Source of the DNA: Alphaproteobacteria bacterium
Lineage (GTDB): Bacteria; Pseudomonadota; Alphaproteobacteria; GCA-2731375
Assembly (NCBI GenBank): GCA_021776235.1
Contig: JAJFGG010000040.1
Location: 1 to 47,280 of the forward strand
Direction of reading: 5' to 3'
DNA: 47,280 nucleotides
Of this stretch, positions 7,998 through 15,955 are shown one piece after another. The translations under genes and the position numbers were made by a program. Every line of letters begins with the position of its first letter. Within the stretch, counting starts at the first letter, position 1. The notes beneath the pieces were generated by a model. The model was not told the origin of the DNA, ran no database searches, and saw nothing but the letters and a program-made list of their open reading frames with translations.

Positions 7998-10900
7998 AAC
8001 TGGGCATCTCAGGGCATATCAGCCGGGTCTTTATATCCTCGCCCTTAACGCCGTTGCTGCTGATTGCCTCGATCGCACTGGGGGCGCTCGCGCTTTACAT
8101 TCTGCCGCGGGAAGAGGAACCGCAGATCAGCGTACCCATGGTAGATGTCCTGGTTCGCGCCGACGGCCTGCAGGCGGAAGATGTGGTCGAGTTGGTCACC
8201 GAACCGCTGGAGGATATTCTCAAAGGCATTGACGGCGTCGAGCATGTTTATTCGCAATCATTCGATGACCGGGTCAGCCTGGCGGTGCGATTCAATGTCG
8301 GTCACGACGCCGATGACGCGATTGTCCGGGTGCATAGTGAAATTCGTGGCAATCTGAACCGTATCCCATTGGGCATTCCAGAGCCGCTGATCGTTGGCCG
8401 GGGCATCGAGGATGTCGCCGTTCTGGTCGTGACCCTTGCCGCCAAGCCCGGAAATCCCGGCCGCGTGAGTGACGTCGCGCTCTATAATCTGGCGGAAGAA
8501 CTGCAGCACGAACTGACCCGGCAGACCGATGTCGGCCTGACTTATATAGTCGGCGGGCGCCCGGCACAGGTCCGTATAGAGCCGGACCCCGAACGACTGG
8601 CGCTCGAAGGCATTACCCTGAACCAGCTGGTGGAAAAGCTGGAGAATGCCAACCGCGCCTTTCTAAGCGGCAGCGTACGGCAAACGGGCCAAACGCTGCC
8701 GGTGGTTGTCGGCGAGACCCTGCGTGGCAGTACGGATGTGGAACTGCTGCTGTTGACCAGCGTCGACGGCCGGCCGGTCTATCTGAAGGATGTGGCGCGC
8801 GTGGTGACGGACGGCCGCCAGGACGAACAGCGGGTCTGGCATCTGGCAACCGACGCAAATGGCGAACTGCGGGGGGAATTGGCGGTTAGCCTGGCCGTCG
8901 GCAAACGCCAGGGCGCCAACGCCGTCGATATTACCGATGGCAGTATCGCGCGCCTGAGCCGTATTGCCAAAAGCAAGCTGCCGGCGGGTGTCAGTTTGAT
9001 CATCACTAGAAACTATGGCGAGACCGCGAAACAAAAAGCTGACGAATTGTTGCTGCACCTGCTTTCCGCGACGGTTTCCATCGTCGTCCTGCTGTCCCTG
9101 TTTCTGGGTTGGCGCGAGGGTATGGTGGTCATGTTCGTGGTGCCGACCACTATTTTGCTGACATTCCTGGCGGCCTGGTTTCTGGGCTACACCATTAACC
9201 GGGTCAGCATGTTCGCCCTGATCTTCGCCATTGGGATCCTGGTTGATGACGCCATCGTTGTCGTCGAGAATATCGTCCGCCACTGGCGCGCCGGCGGAAC
9301 CGATCAGGGCAATGCTGTCGCCCGCGCCATCGGGGCGGTGGCGGAGGTCGGCAATCCAACGATTATCGCCACATTCACCATTATCACGGCACTGCTGCCG
9401 ATGATGTTCGTTTCCGGTCTGATGGGCCCTTACATGAGCCCCATTCCCGCCATCGCCTCCGCCGCCATGTTCCTCAGCCTGCTAATGGCGCTGACCGTGA
9501 CGCCATGGCTGATGATGAAATTTCGCCGGGGAATAGCGCGCGGCTCATCCGCGGGCGTGCCGGATCAGCCTGAACCGGGGCTCGAAGAAAATGGCGGTCT
9601 GCTGGGCCGGCTGTTTCTGATGGTTGGCCGCCCACTGCTAACGGGGCGGCGGCGTTCCGGGCTGTTTTTGACTGCCGTGGGCGTGGCTACCTTGGCCTCT
9701 CTGACGCTGTTCTATTCCCAGGATGTCGTGGTCAAACTGCTGCCCTTTGATGACAAGAGCGAACTGCAGGTGGTCGTCGATCTGACGGAAGGCGCCAGCC
9801 TTGAAGATACCGAGCGGCTGTTGCGTGCCGCCGGAACGGCCATTGCCGACCTGCCGGAACTGTTGCATATGCAAGCCTATGCCGGTACTGCGGCGCCCTT
9901 TAATTTCAACGGACTGGTCCGCCACAGCTATATGCGCGCGGCGCCCAATCTAGGTGAACTGCAAATCAATCTACGGGCCAAGGAAGACCGCGGCCGCGGC
10001 AGTCATGCCATCGCCTTGGATATACGCCAGCGCCTGCACGGGTTGACGTTGCCCAAGGGCGCAAACATCAAGGTGATCGAGGTGCCGCCGGGGCCACCCG
10101 TATTGGCGACCCTGCTGGCCGAAATCTACGGCCCCGACGGCAAGACCCGGCGCGCCGTTGCGACCGAGCTGCGCAGTCTGTTCGAGGCGATCGATTTCAT
10201 TGTCGATGTTGATGACAGTTTTGGCGTGCCGGGGCAACGCCTGCGCCTGGCCGTGGATCGGGAAAGCCTGGAATATCACCGCGTTGAGGAGGTCGAGCTT
10301 TACAATACCATCGCCACCCTGCTGCGCGGCCGCAGCCTGGGCTATTCCCATCGCGGGGCCGGGGTGGAACCCATGGAAATCGCCATAGGCCTGCCAAAAG
10401 CAGAGCGCTATCTGAGCCAGCGGCTGCTGACCACGCCGGTCCCGGCCCGCGACGGCCAACTGGTGGAGTTGGGCGATCTTGTCAAAGTCAGTTGGGATAC
10501 CGCGTCCTTCCCAATCTTCCGCCGCGACGGCAACTATGCCGAGATGGTCACGGCCGAGCTGGCCGGCCGCTTCGAAGCACCCATATACGGCATGCTGGCC
10601 GTGCAAGAGGCCATTGACCGCCACGACTGGGGCGAGCTGACGAAACCCGTTGTCGCTTTGCACGGACAGCCGACCGATGACGCGGCACCGGTGCTGCTGT
10701 GGGACGGCGAGTGGGAGATTACCTATGTCACCTTCCGCGACATGGGCGCCGCCTTCATGGCCGCCATGGTCGGCATCTATCTATTGGTGGTCATCCAGTT
10801 TGGCGGCTTCAAGGTGCCGTTGCTGGTGCTGGTGCCCATACCCCTGACCCTGATCGGCATCGTCGGCGGCCATTGGCTTTTGTCGGCGCCGTTCACGGCC

Positions 10901-11233
10901 ACCTCGATGATTGGTTTCATCGCCCTGGCCGGTATCATCGTGCGCAATTCGATCCTGTTGATTGATTTCATCCGCCAGCGCCAACAGCAGGGCGCGCCTC
11001 TGCGCCAGGCCCTGCTGGCCGCCGGCGCCATTCGTTTCAAGCCGATTTTCCTGACCGCCGTCACTGCCATGATCGGCGCCGCTTTTATTCTCACGGATCC
11101 GATTTTCCAGGGCCTGGCCATTTCACTGCTCTTCGGCCTTCTCTCCTCCACCCTGCTGACGGTCCTGGTGATCCCGGCAATCTACGTGCTATTGCGGGAT
11201 GACGGGGCCGCGCTTGATCCAGGGCAATCCTGA
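7994..11233 (+). CDS. RND-family efflux permease
   Basis: This 1079-aa proton-driven inner-membrane pump has the standard layout: helix 1 near residues 14-36, a large periplasmic loop, helices 2-6, a second periplasmic loop and helices 7-12. The paired aspartates of the proton relay are in GILVDDAIVVVENIV around residue 413, a stretch highly conserved in HAE-type pumps, so it is probably active. The pre-loop segment PREEEPQISVPMVDV is common to the acriflavin-resistance subgroup. Association with a BigR/SqrR-like repressor and DUF2892 suggests induction by reactive sulfur or an electrophilic or oxidative stress rather than a metal; this is inference. There is no heavy-metal relay signature of CusA/CzcA type. 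Confidence 0.93.
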   Translation: MKLGISGHISRVFISSPLTPLLLIASIALGALALYILPREEEPQISVPMVDVLVRADGLQAEDVVELVTEPLEDILKGIDGVEHVYSQSFDDRVSLAVRFNVGHDADDAIVRVHSEIRGNLNRIPLGIPEPLIVGRGIEDVAVLVVTLAAKPGNPGRVSDVALYNLAEELQHELTRQTDVGLTYIVGGRPAQVRIEPDPERLALEGITLNQLVEKLENANRAFLSGSVRQTGQTLPVVVGETLRGSTDVELLLLTSVDGRPVYLKDVARVVTDGRQDEQRVWHLATDANGELRGELAVSLAVGKRQGANAVDITDGSIARLSRIAKSKLPAGVSLIITRNYGETAKQKADELLLHLLSATVSIVVLLSLFLGWREGMVVMFVVPTTILLTFLAAWFLGYTINRVSMFALIFAIGILVDDAIVVVENIVRHWRAGGTDQGNAVARAIGAVAEVGNPTIIATFTIITALLPMMFVSGLMGPYMSPIPAIASAAMFLSLLMALTVTPWLMMKFRRGIARGSSAGVPDQPEPGLEENGGLLGRLFLMVGRPLLTGRRRSGLFLTAVGVATLASLTLFYSQDVVVKLLPFDDKSELQVVVDLTEGASLEDTERLLRAAGTAIADLPELLHMQAYAGTAAPFNFNGLVRHSYMRAAPNLGELQINLRAKEDRGRGSHAIALDIRQRLHGLTLPKGANIKVIEVPPGPPVLATLLAEIYGPDGKTRRAVATELRSLFEAIDFIVDVDDSFGVPGQRLRLAVDRESLEYHRVEEVELYNTIATLLRGRSLGYSHRGAGVEPMEIAIGLPKAERYLSQRLLTTPVPARDGQLVELGDLVKVSWDTASFPIFRRDGNYAEMVTAELAGRFEAPIYGMLAVQEAIDRHDWGELTKPVVALHGQPTDDAAPVLLWDGEWEITYVTFRDMGAAFMAAMVGIYLLVVIQFGGFKVPLLVLVPIPLTLIGIVGGHWLLSAPFTATSMIGFIALAGIIVRNSILLIDFIRQRQQQGAPLRQALLAAGAIRFKPIFLTAVTAMIGAAFILTDPIFQGLAISLLFGLLSSTLLTVLVIPAIYVLLRDDGAALDPGQS

Positions 11234-11263
11234 CCGCCCGCCTTACATCAGCGCGGGTTGGTG

Positions 11264-12325
11264 TTAACCCATCAGGGGCAGGTCGATGGCTTGGCCGGTT
11301 CGGAGCGAGCGTGTAACGGCGTCGGTCCATTCCATGTATTTGACCGCCGTGGTGAAATCCGTGTGGCTCACCGCTTCGACACCCCGAATGGCGTTGATGA
11401 ATTCTTCCTCGACCCGCCAGGCGCCCTTTTTCGCCGGATCGATCGTAACCGGCGCCAGGCCGTCACCGCCGCGTTCGCCGGCATAGAGCGTCAGCGGATC
11501 GGCGCCGGTCTGGCACAGGCGCAGTGTACCATTGGTGCCGAACAGGCAGACATCTATCACTGCCGGCGCATGGCCAAGCACGGTGGAAACGTTAAAGCGA
11601 ATCTGCCCGCCCTGCTCCATCCGGCCGATGATATCCACATGGTCCGGAATTGTCATGGTAACCCGCCGCCCGCTGCCGTCGTCCCTGTGAGAGACGACGG
11701 ACTGACCCGTGGCAAAGACAGACGCCATGGGACCGACCCAGCGCATCATCGCCTCGTACCAGATACCCATGGACATGATGTTGTTGCCGGACAGGTCCCG
11801 GTCGTGGCGCCAATGGGTCGGCGAATTGGGATTGGGAAAGCCGCTGGCCACCGCGATCCTGGCATCCAGGGCTATCAGATCGCCGATGTAACCGGCACCG
11901 ATCATCTCGATTATGGTTTGATCGAAGGCCAGGGTGTGGGGCGCGGGCACAATTTGCGCCACGCAGCGGGGCGCCCGGCGCGAGGCCGCCAGCATGTCAC
12001 GGCCCTGATCGGAATTCAGGGCCATCCGGGCCTCGCACAAGACATGCTTGCCCTGTTCCAGGGCCGCAATGGTCATGGGCGCATGCATATAGGGCCAGGT
12101 GCCGATACAGACCGCATCGATATCAGGGTTCTCGACAATCTCCTGCCAATCGGCGGCAACGCCTGGAATGCCGAATTCGTCGGCCACGCGCTGACCGGAC
12201 GCCATGGTCCGATTGGCCACGCTCTGAATTTCCACGCCGTCCTGGGCTTGCAGGCCGGGTATGTGCAGTTTGGTGGTATTACCGCCGGCGCCGATAACGC
12301 CGACCCGGATTTTTTCATTGGCCAT
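11264..12325 (-). CDS. Gfo/Idh/MocA-family oxidoreductase
   Basis: This 353-aa NAD(P)-dependent dehydrogenase starts with a Rossmann fold (VGVIGAGGNTTKLHIPGLQ) and continues into the alpha/beta Gfo/Idh C-terminal domain. The usual EKP motif after the fourth strand is replaced by LCEARMALN, so the lysine that takes part in catalysis in many members is an arginine or missing here. Members act on sugars, inositols or related cyclic alcohols; the substrate is unknown. The Shine-Dalgarno region is GGAAAGAGAAG. It converges on the RND permease (31 bp apart) and is divergent from a quinone-oxidoreductase-type gene, with 98 bp between starts that must hold both promoters. Confidence 0.88.
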   Translation of the reverse strand: MANEKIRVGVIGAGGNTTKLHIPGLQAQDGVEIQSVANRTMASGQRVADEFGIPGVAADWQEIVENPDIDAVCIGTWPYMHAPMTIAALEQGKHVLCEARMALNSDQGRDMLAASRRAPRCVAQIVPAPHTLAFDQTIIEMIGAGYIGDLIALDARIAVASGFPNPNSPTHWRHDRDLSGNNIMSMGIWYEAMMRWVGPMASVFATGQSVVSHRDDGSGRRVTMTIPDHVDIIGRMEQGGQIRFNVSTVLGHAPAVIDVCLFGTNGTLRLCQTGADPLTLYAGERGGDGLAPVTIDPAKKGAWRVEEEFINAIRGVEAVSHTDFTTAVKYMEWTDAVTRSLRTGQAIDLPLMG

Positions 12326-12423
12326 CAGTCTTCTCTTTCCATCGCATCATTTGACCCTAAGATTATGCGGCCCAGCCGTTTTGACAAACTGTTTTCATTA
12401 ATCAATGTGATAGGAATAGCCTG

Positions 12424-13455
12424 ATGCGTGGTGTTCTGGTCGAGGAATTTACCGAATTTGCGAACCTGCGGATCCGGGATTGTCCTGTTCCGGCCCTGGG
12501 ACCGGGGCAGGTGCGGGTCAGAACCCAGGCCGCCGGCGTCAGTTTCGCCACCTCGCTGATCGTTTCGGGACGCTATCAGCGTAAGCCGCCCTTGCCCTTT
12601 GTTCCCGGTACGGAAGCGGTCGGCATCGTCACCGAGAGCGGTCCGGACGTGCAGCGGGTAAAGGTCGGTGACCGGGTTGCCTGTATCCTGGACTGGGGCG
12701 GTTTGGCCGAGGAAATGGTGGCCCACGAAGTGAATACCTTTGTCCTGCCCCATAGCCTGGAATTTTACCGCGCCATCTGTTTCACCAATTCATATGGCAC
12801 CTCCTGCGCCGCGTTGACCTGGCCCCATCTGTTGAACCTTCAGGCGGGCGAGACCTTGCTGGTCCATGGCGGGGCCGGCGGTGTCGGCATTGCCGCCATC
12901 GAGATCGGTAAGATCCTTGGCGGCACTGTCATTGCCACGGCGGGCTCGGCGGAAAAGCTGGCGGTTGCCAGGGCCCATGGCGCCGACCATGTGATCAACT
13001 ATCGGGACGGGCCGTTCCGCGACCAGGTACTGGAGATGACGGGGGGACGGGGCGCCGACGTTATCTATGACCCGGTGGGCGGCGAGGTGTTTGCGCAATC
13101 CCTGCGCTGCATCGCGCCCGAGGGCCGGATCATGCCGGTAGGTTTTGCCGGCGGGACGATCCAGCAGATCCCCGCCAATCTCTTGCTGGTAAAGAACATC
13201 ACCGTCTGCGGCCTGAACATGGGCTATTACGTTGGCTGGAGCCCGGACGATGTGCGCCACCAATACGGCCCCCGCATGCAGGCGATGCTGGCGCAACTGT
13301 TTACCTGGTTTGAAGAGGGGCGGTTGAACCCAAAGGTTTCGCATATCTTTGCCCTGGACGATTTTCAGGATGCCATGGCCGTCGTGCTGGGCCGCCTGTC
13401 CCAAGGCCGGGTTGCCGTCGTGATGGATGAAGAGGCCCGCCGCCTGGAGAAATAG
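12424..13455 (+). CDS. NADPH:quinone oxidoreductase-type MDR dehydrogenase
   Basis: This 343-aa medium-chain dehydrogenase belongs to the zinc-independent quinone-oxidoreductase branch. The N-terminal GroES-like domain includes FVPGTEAVGIVTESG and VKVGDRVACILDWGGLAEE. The Rossmann domain has the nucleotide motif LLVHGGAGGVGIAAIEIGK near residue 145 and the family stretch GGRGADVIYDPVGGE. The cysteine/histidine set that binds catalytic zinc in alcohol dehydrogenases is absent. Such proteins reduce quinones, enones or enoyl-CoAs with NADPH. The next gene encodes a DddQ-like cupin 155 bp downstream, so a role in removing acrylate-type products is conceivable. It does not look like the AcuI/YhdH branch. 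Confidence 0.88.
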   Translation: MRGVLVEEFTEFANLRIRDCPVPALGPGQVRVRTQAAGVSFATSLIVSGRYQRKPPLPFVPGTEAVGIVTESGPDVQRVKVGDRVACILDWGGLAEEMVAHEVNTFVLPHSLEFYRAICFTNSYGTSCAALTWPHLLNLQAGETLLVHGGAGGVGIAAIEIGKILGGTVIATAGSAEKLAVARAHGADHVINYRDGPFRDQVLEMTGGRGADVIYDPVGGEVFAQSLRCIAPEGRIMPVGFAGGTIQQIPANLLLVKNITVCGLNMGYYVGWSPDDVRHQYGPRMQAMLAQLFTWFEEGRLNPKVSHIFALDDFQDAMAVVLGRLSQGRVAVVMDEEARRLEK

Positions 13456-13610
13456 CTTAATCCGCTCCCGTGCAGCCCTGGCTCATTCTGTTGGCCCGAA
13501 CGCCGCCCGCCGCGGAACAAACCGAACATGGGCCTCTTCGACGTTGCACTTTTTCGGGATCGATGGTTGGATTCCGGTTGGGTTGCAAGCTGAAAACCAG
13601 GGAATGCGCA

Positions 13611-14213
13611 ATGCCGGATCGGAATCACAAGCTGCAACGTCTCATCGATGCCACGGAGGCGGGGATTCAAGCACGGGCGGCAGAATATCCTGATGCAATG
13701 TTGCTGGCGGCGCGAATATTTTTGACCCTGAAAGAAACCAGCGGCAGCAGCGCCAAGAGCAAGCCGAGCCGCCTGGCGGCCTGCAATCATCTCGAAGATG
13801 CCTTTAAGCAGGCACGCAACGGCCCTGAACCCATCCCCGAGCTGACGGATGCATTGGCGGCAATAGAGCCGGAGTTTGCCTGGAGCCGCAGGCCGGAATC
13901 GGCACAGGCCGCGGGCGGCTTTTACAACAGCCACGCCAACGCCATCATTGTCGGCAAAGGTGGCTTGGAGACACGGCAAGACGTGCTGATAGGCATCAGC
14001 CTGGTTGCGCCTGACATTCAATATCCAAGACACCACCATCCGCCCGAGGAGCTTTACCTCGTTCTGTCACCGGGGCAATGGATGCAGAACGATCGATCAC
14101 TGGGGCTCAAGCAATCTGGCGACCTGGTACACAATCCGCCCAACGTGTGGCATGGGATGCAAGCGACGAAAACGCCGCTGCTGGCCATTTGGTGCCTGTG
14201 GCTCGGCAACTGA
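13611..14213 (+). CDS. dddQ: Cupin of the DMSP lyase DddQ type
   Basis: This 200-residue single-domain cupin matches the length of DddQ, which cleaves dimethylsulfoniopropionate to dimethyl sulfide and acrylate. The C-terminal half carries the metal set H143, E147, Y149 and H181, in QYPRHHHPPEELYLVLS and PNVWHGMQ. The spacing (4, 2, 32) equals that of H125, E129, Y131 and H163 in characterised DddQ. The end PLLAIWCLWLG is also typical of that family (PF16867). I chose the ATG at 13611, preceded by AGGGAATG; upstream GTG or ATG starts would add 16-47 residues without cupin character. Function is predicted from these residues; some family members have weak or other activity. No DMSP transporter or acrylate-CoA gene is clearly linked. 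Confidence 0.8.
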   Translation: MPDRNHKLQRLIDATEAGIQARAAEYPDAMLLAARIFLTLKETSGSSAKSKPSRLAACNHLEDAFKQARNGPEPIPELTDALAAIEPEFAWSRRPESAQAAGGFYNSHANAIIVGKGGLETRQDVLIGISLVAPDIQYPRHHHPPEELYLVLSPGQWMQNDRSLGLKQSGDLVHNPPNVWHGMQATKTPLLAIWCLWLGN

Positions 14214-14222
14214 GCCCGGCCT

Positions 14223-15206
14223 TCAGTCGTCCGGAACCCGCTGGGCGGCAATTTTGCTGCGCGCCCTTTCCCGTACGAAAACATAGAGGCCGGCGCCCAT
14301 AATCAAGATGATGCCGCCCATGACCTGGACCGACGGCAGATAGTCCCAAACCAACCAGCCCCAAAGGACGGCCAAGGGCATGCCCACGTATTCAAACGGG
14401 GCCACCGTTGCGGGCTGGGCCAGACGGTATGCCTGGGAAATCGAATAACCTATGACCCCGGTCAATACCCCCAGTCCCAGGAACAGGAGCTCATCGCCCT
14501 GGTCCGGCCAGCGCCAGGCTCTGAACAGAAACTGCAGGCTCGGATTATTCGTTCCGCTTGCCAGGCCACCGTCGCCGGCAAAAATCCAGAAACCACCACT
14601 GACGAAAACAAAAGTGCCATGAACATAGACAGCCATGGCCGAGGCTTTCGTGGCAATACCCAGGCGGCGGGTCAGAATTTGGCAAAGGGCGTAGGTGAAG
14701 GCGGCCAGCACGGGTAAAAGCAAGACCAGTCTTTCGCTGGTGCCGGGCGCCTCGGATGCCCAAGGCTGCTGCATGACGAGCACGCCGGAAAAGCCGACAA
14801 CAACCGCGCCGATCCGGCGCAAGCCGACCTTCTCGCCCAGTAATGGAATTGAAAGAAGTGTAATAAACAACGGCGCCACGAAAAAAAGCGCCGTGGCATC
14901 CGCCAGCGGCAGAACGGCAAGTGCGGCAAAAAATGACATATTGGAGATGACCAGAAGCAATCCGCGCAATAAATGCTGCAACGGTTTGTCCGTACGCAGA
15001 ACCTTGAAACCGCCTTCCATTTGCATCAGCATCAGGCTGAAAACGATTCCGATGGCCGACCGCACGAAAACCATTTCATGCAAGGGATAACCTCCCGACA
15101 GCAGCTTGATCAGCATGTCGTTGATGGTTATGCACGTCATGCCCAGGACGACGCAGAATATGCCGACTGTGGGATTATTATGTTGTGTGAGAGCTGGCGA
15201 GGGCAT
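14223..15206 (-). CDS. DMT-superfamily transporter (EamA domains)
   Basis: This 327-aa inner-membrane protein has about ten hydrophobic segments arranged as two EamA repeats. Features include GMTCITINDMLIKLLSGGYP at the start of repeat one, and GVIGYSISQAYRLAQPATVAPFEYVGMPLAVLWG in repeat two, which is characteristic of RhaT/PecM-like metabolite exporters. The proteins move amino acids, nucleotides or other small metabolites, and the substrate cannot be predicted. It converges on the DddQ-like cupin with 9 bp between stops, so the two are not co-transcribed. The Shine-Dalgarno site is weak. Confidence 0.88.
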   Translation of the reverse strand: MPSPALTQHNNPTVGIFCVVLGMTCITINDMLIKLLSGGYPLHEMVFVRSAIGIVFSLMLMQMEGGFKVLRTDKPLQHLLRGLLLVISNMSFFAALAVLPLADATALFFVAPLFITLLSIPLLGEKVGLRRIGAVVVGFSGVLVMQQPWASEAPGTSERLVLLLPVLAAFTYALCQILTRRLGIATKASAMAVYVHGTFVFVSGGFWIFAGDGGLASGTNNPSLQFLFRAWRWPDQGDELLFLGLGVLTGVIGYSISQAYRLAQPATVAPFEYVGMPLAVLWGWLVWDYLPSVQVMGGIILIMGAGLYVFVRERARSKIAAQRVPDD

Positions 15207-15391
15207 GAGGGATCAGATCACATTCCCCGAACGGCCCGAGGACCACACGTAGCCAGACATCGTAGCGCCCGGGCTTTGCAGGCGATTGATCCGGTCTTCA
15301 GTAACAGCTGCCGTGGATTGGCACTGATCGGCGGCCAATGGCAGCCACCGCGCCTGAGGCGATGGATGCACCCTTTTGTCAGGCCGCTTTG

Positions 15392-15907
15392 TCAGGCTGC
15401 GTCCTCACGCCGGGGCAGCTTCCAATTGGGACGGACAAAATGGCAGGTATATCCGTGCGGGATGCGCTCCAGATAATCCTGGTGCTCAGGTTCCGCGTCC
15501 CAAAAATCGCCGACCGGTTTGACCTCTGTCACAACCTTGCCCGGCCATAGTCCCGAAGCGTCGACATCCGCGATTGTACGCTCAGCCTCTGCCTTCTGTG
15601 CATCATCAACATAATAGATGCCCGAACGATAGGAGGGGCCCATATCGTTGCCTTGCCGGTCGACGGTCGAAGGATCATGGATCTGAAAGAAGAACTCCAG
15701 CAATGCTCTATAACTCGTCTGGTTCGGATCGAAGACGATCTCTATGCCTTCGGCATGGTACCCGTGATTGCGATAGGTGGCATTTGGGACGTCTCCACCG
15801 GTATATCCGACACGGGTTGAAATCACGCCTGGAAGCCTGCGGATCAAATCCTGCATACCCCAGAAACACCCACCTGCCAAAACCGCACGCTCGCTATCCT
15901 TGCTCAT
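15392..15907 (-). CDS. msrA: Peptide-methionine (S)-S-oxide reductase MsrA
   Basis: This 171-aa cytoplasmic repair enzyme reduces methionine-S-sulfoxide in proteins. The catalytic cysteine is C14 in AGGCFWGMQ. The substrate-binding stretch [21 protein letters not shown] and the following [21 protein letters not shown] are fully conserved. A recycling cysteine is present near the C-terminus in GYTCHFVRP. The start has AAAGGGGAA upstream. There is no fused MsrB domain. It stands alone between the transporter and the monooxygenase gene, on the same strand as both, with gaps of about 185 and 50 bp. Confidence 0.95.
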   Translation of the reverse strand: MSKDSERAVLAGGCFWGMQDLIRRLPGVISTRVGYTGGDVPNATYRNHGYHAEGIEIVFDPNQTSYRALLEFFFQIHDPSTVDRQGNDMGPSYRSGIYYVDDAQKAEAERTIADVDASGLWPGKVVTEVKPVGDFWDAEPEHQDYLERIPHGYTCHFVRPNWKLPRREDAA

Positions 15908-15955
15908 ATTCCGATTCCCCTTTCCGTAGAATTAGATTGCTGCCCGTACTGAAGG

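Noticed and set aside
12424-13455. MDR dehydrogenase as acryloyl-CoA reductase AcuI
   Set aside because: The sequence follows the quinone-oxidoreductase branch rather than AcuI/YhdH. Closeness to the DddQ-like gene alone is not enough.
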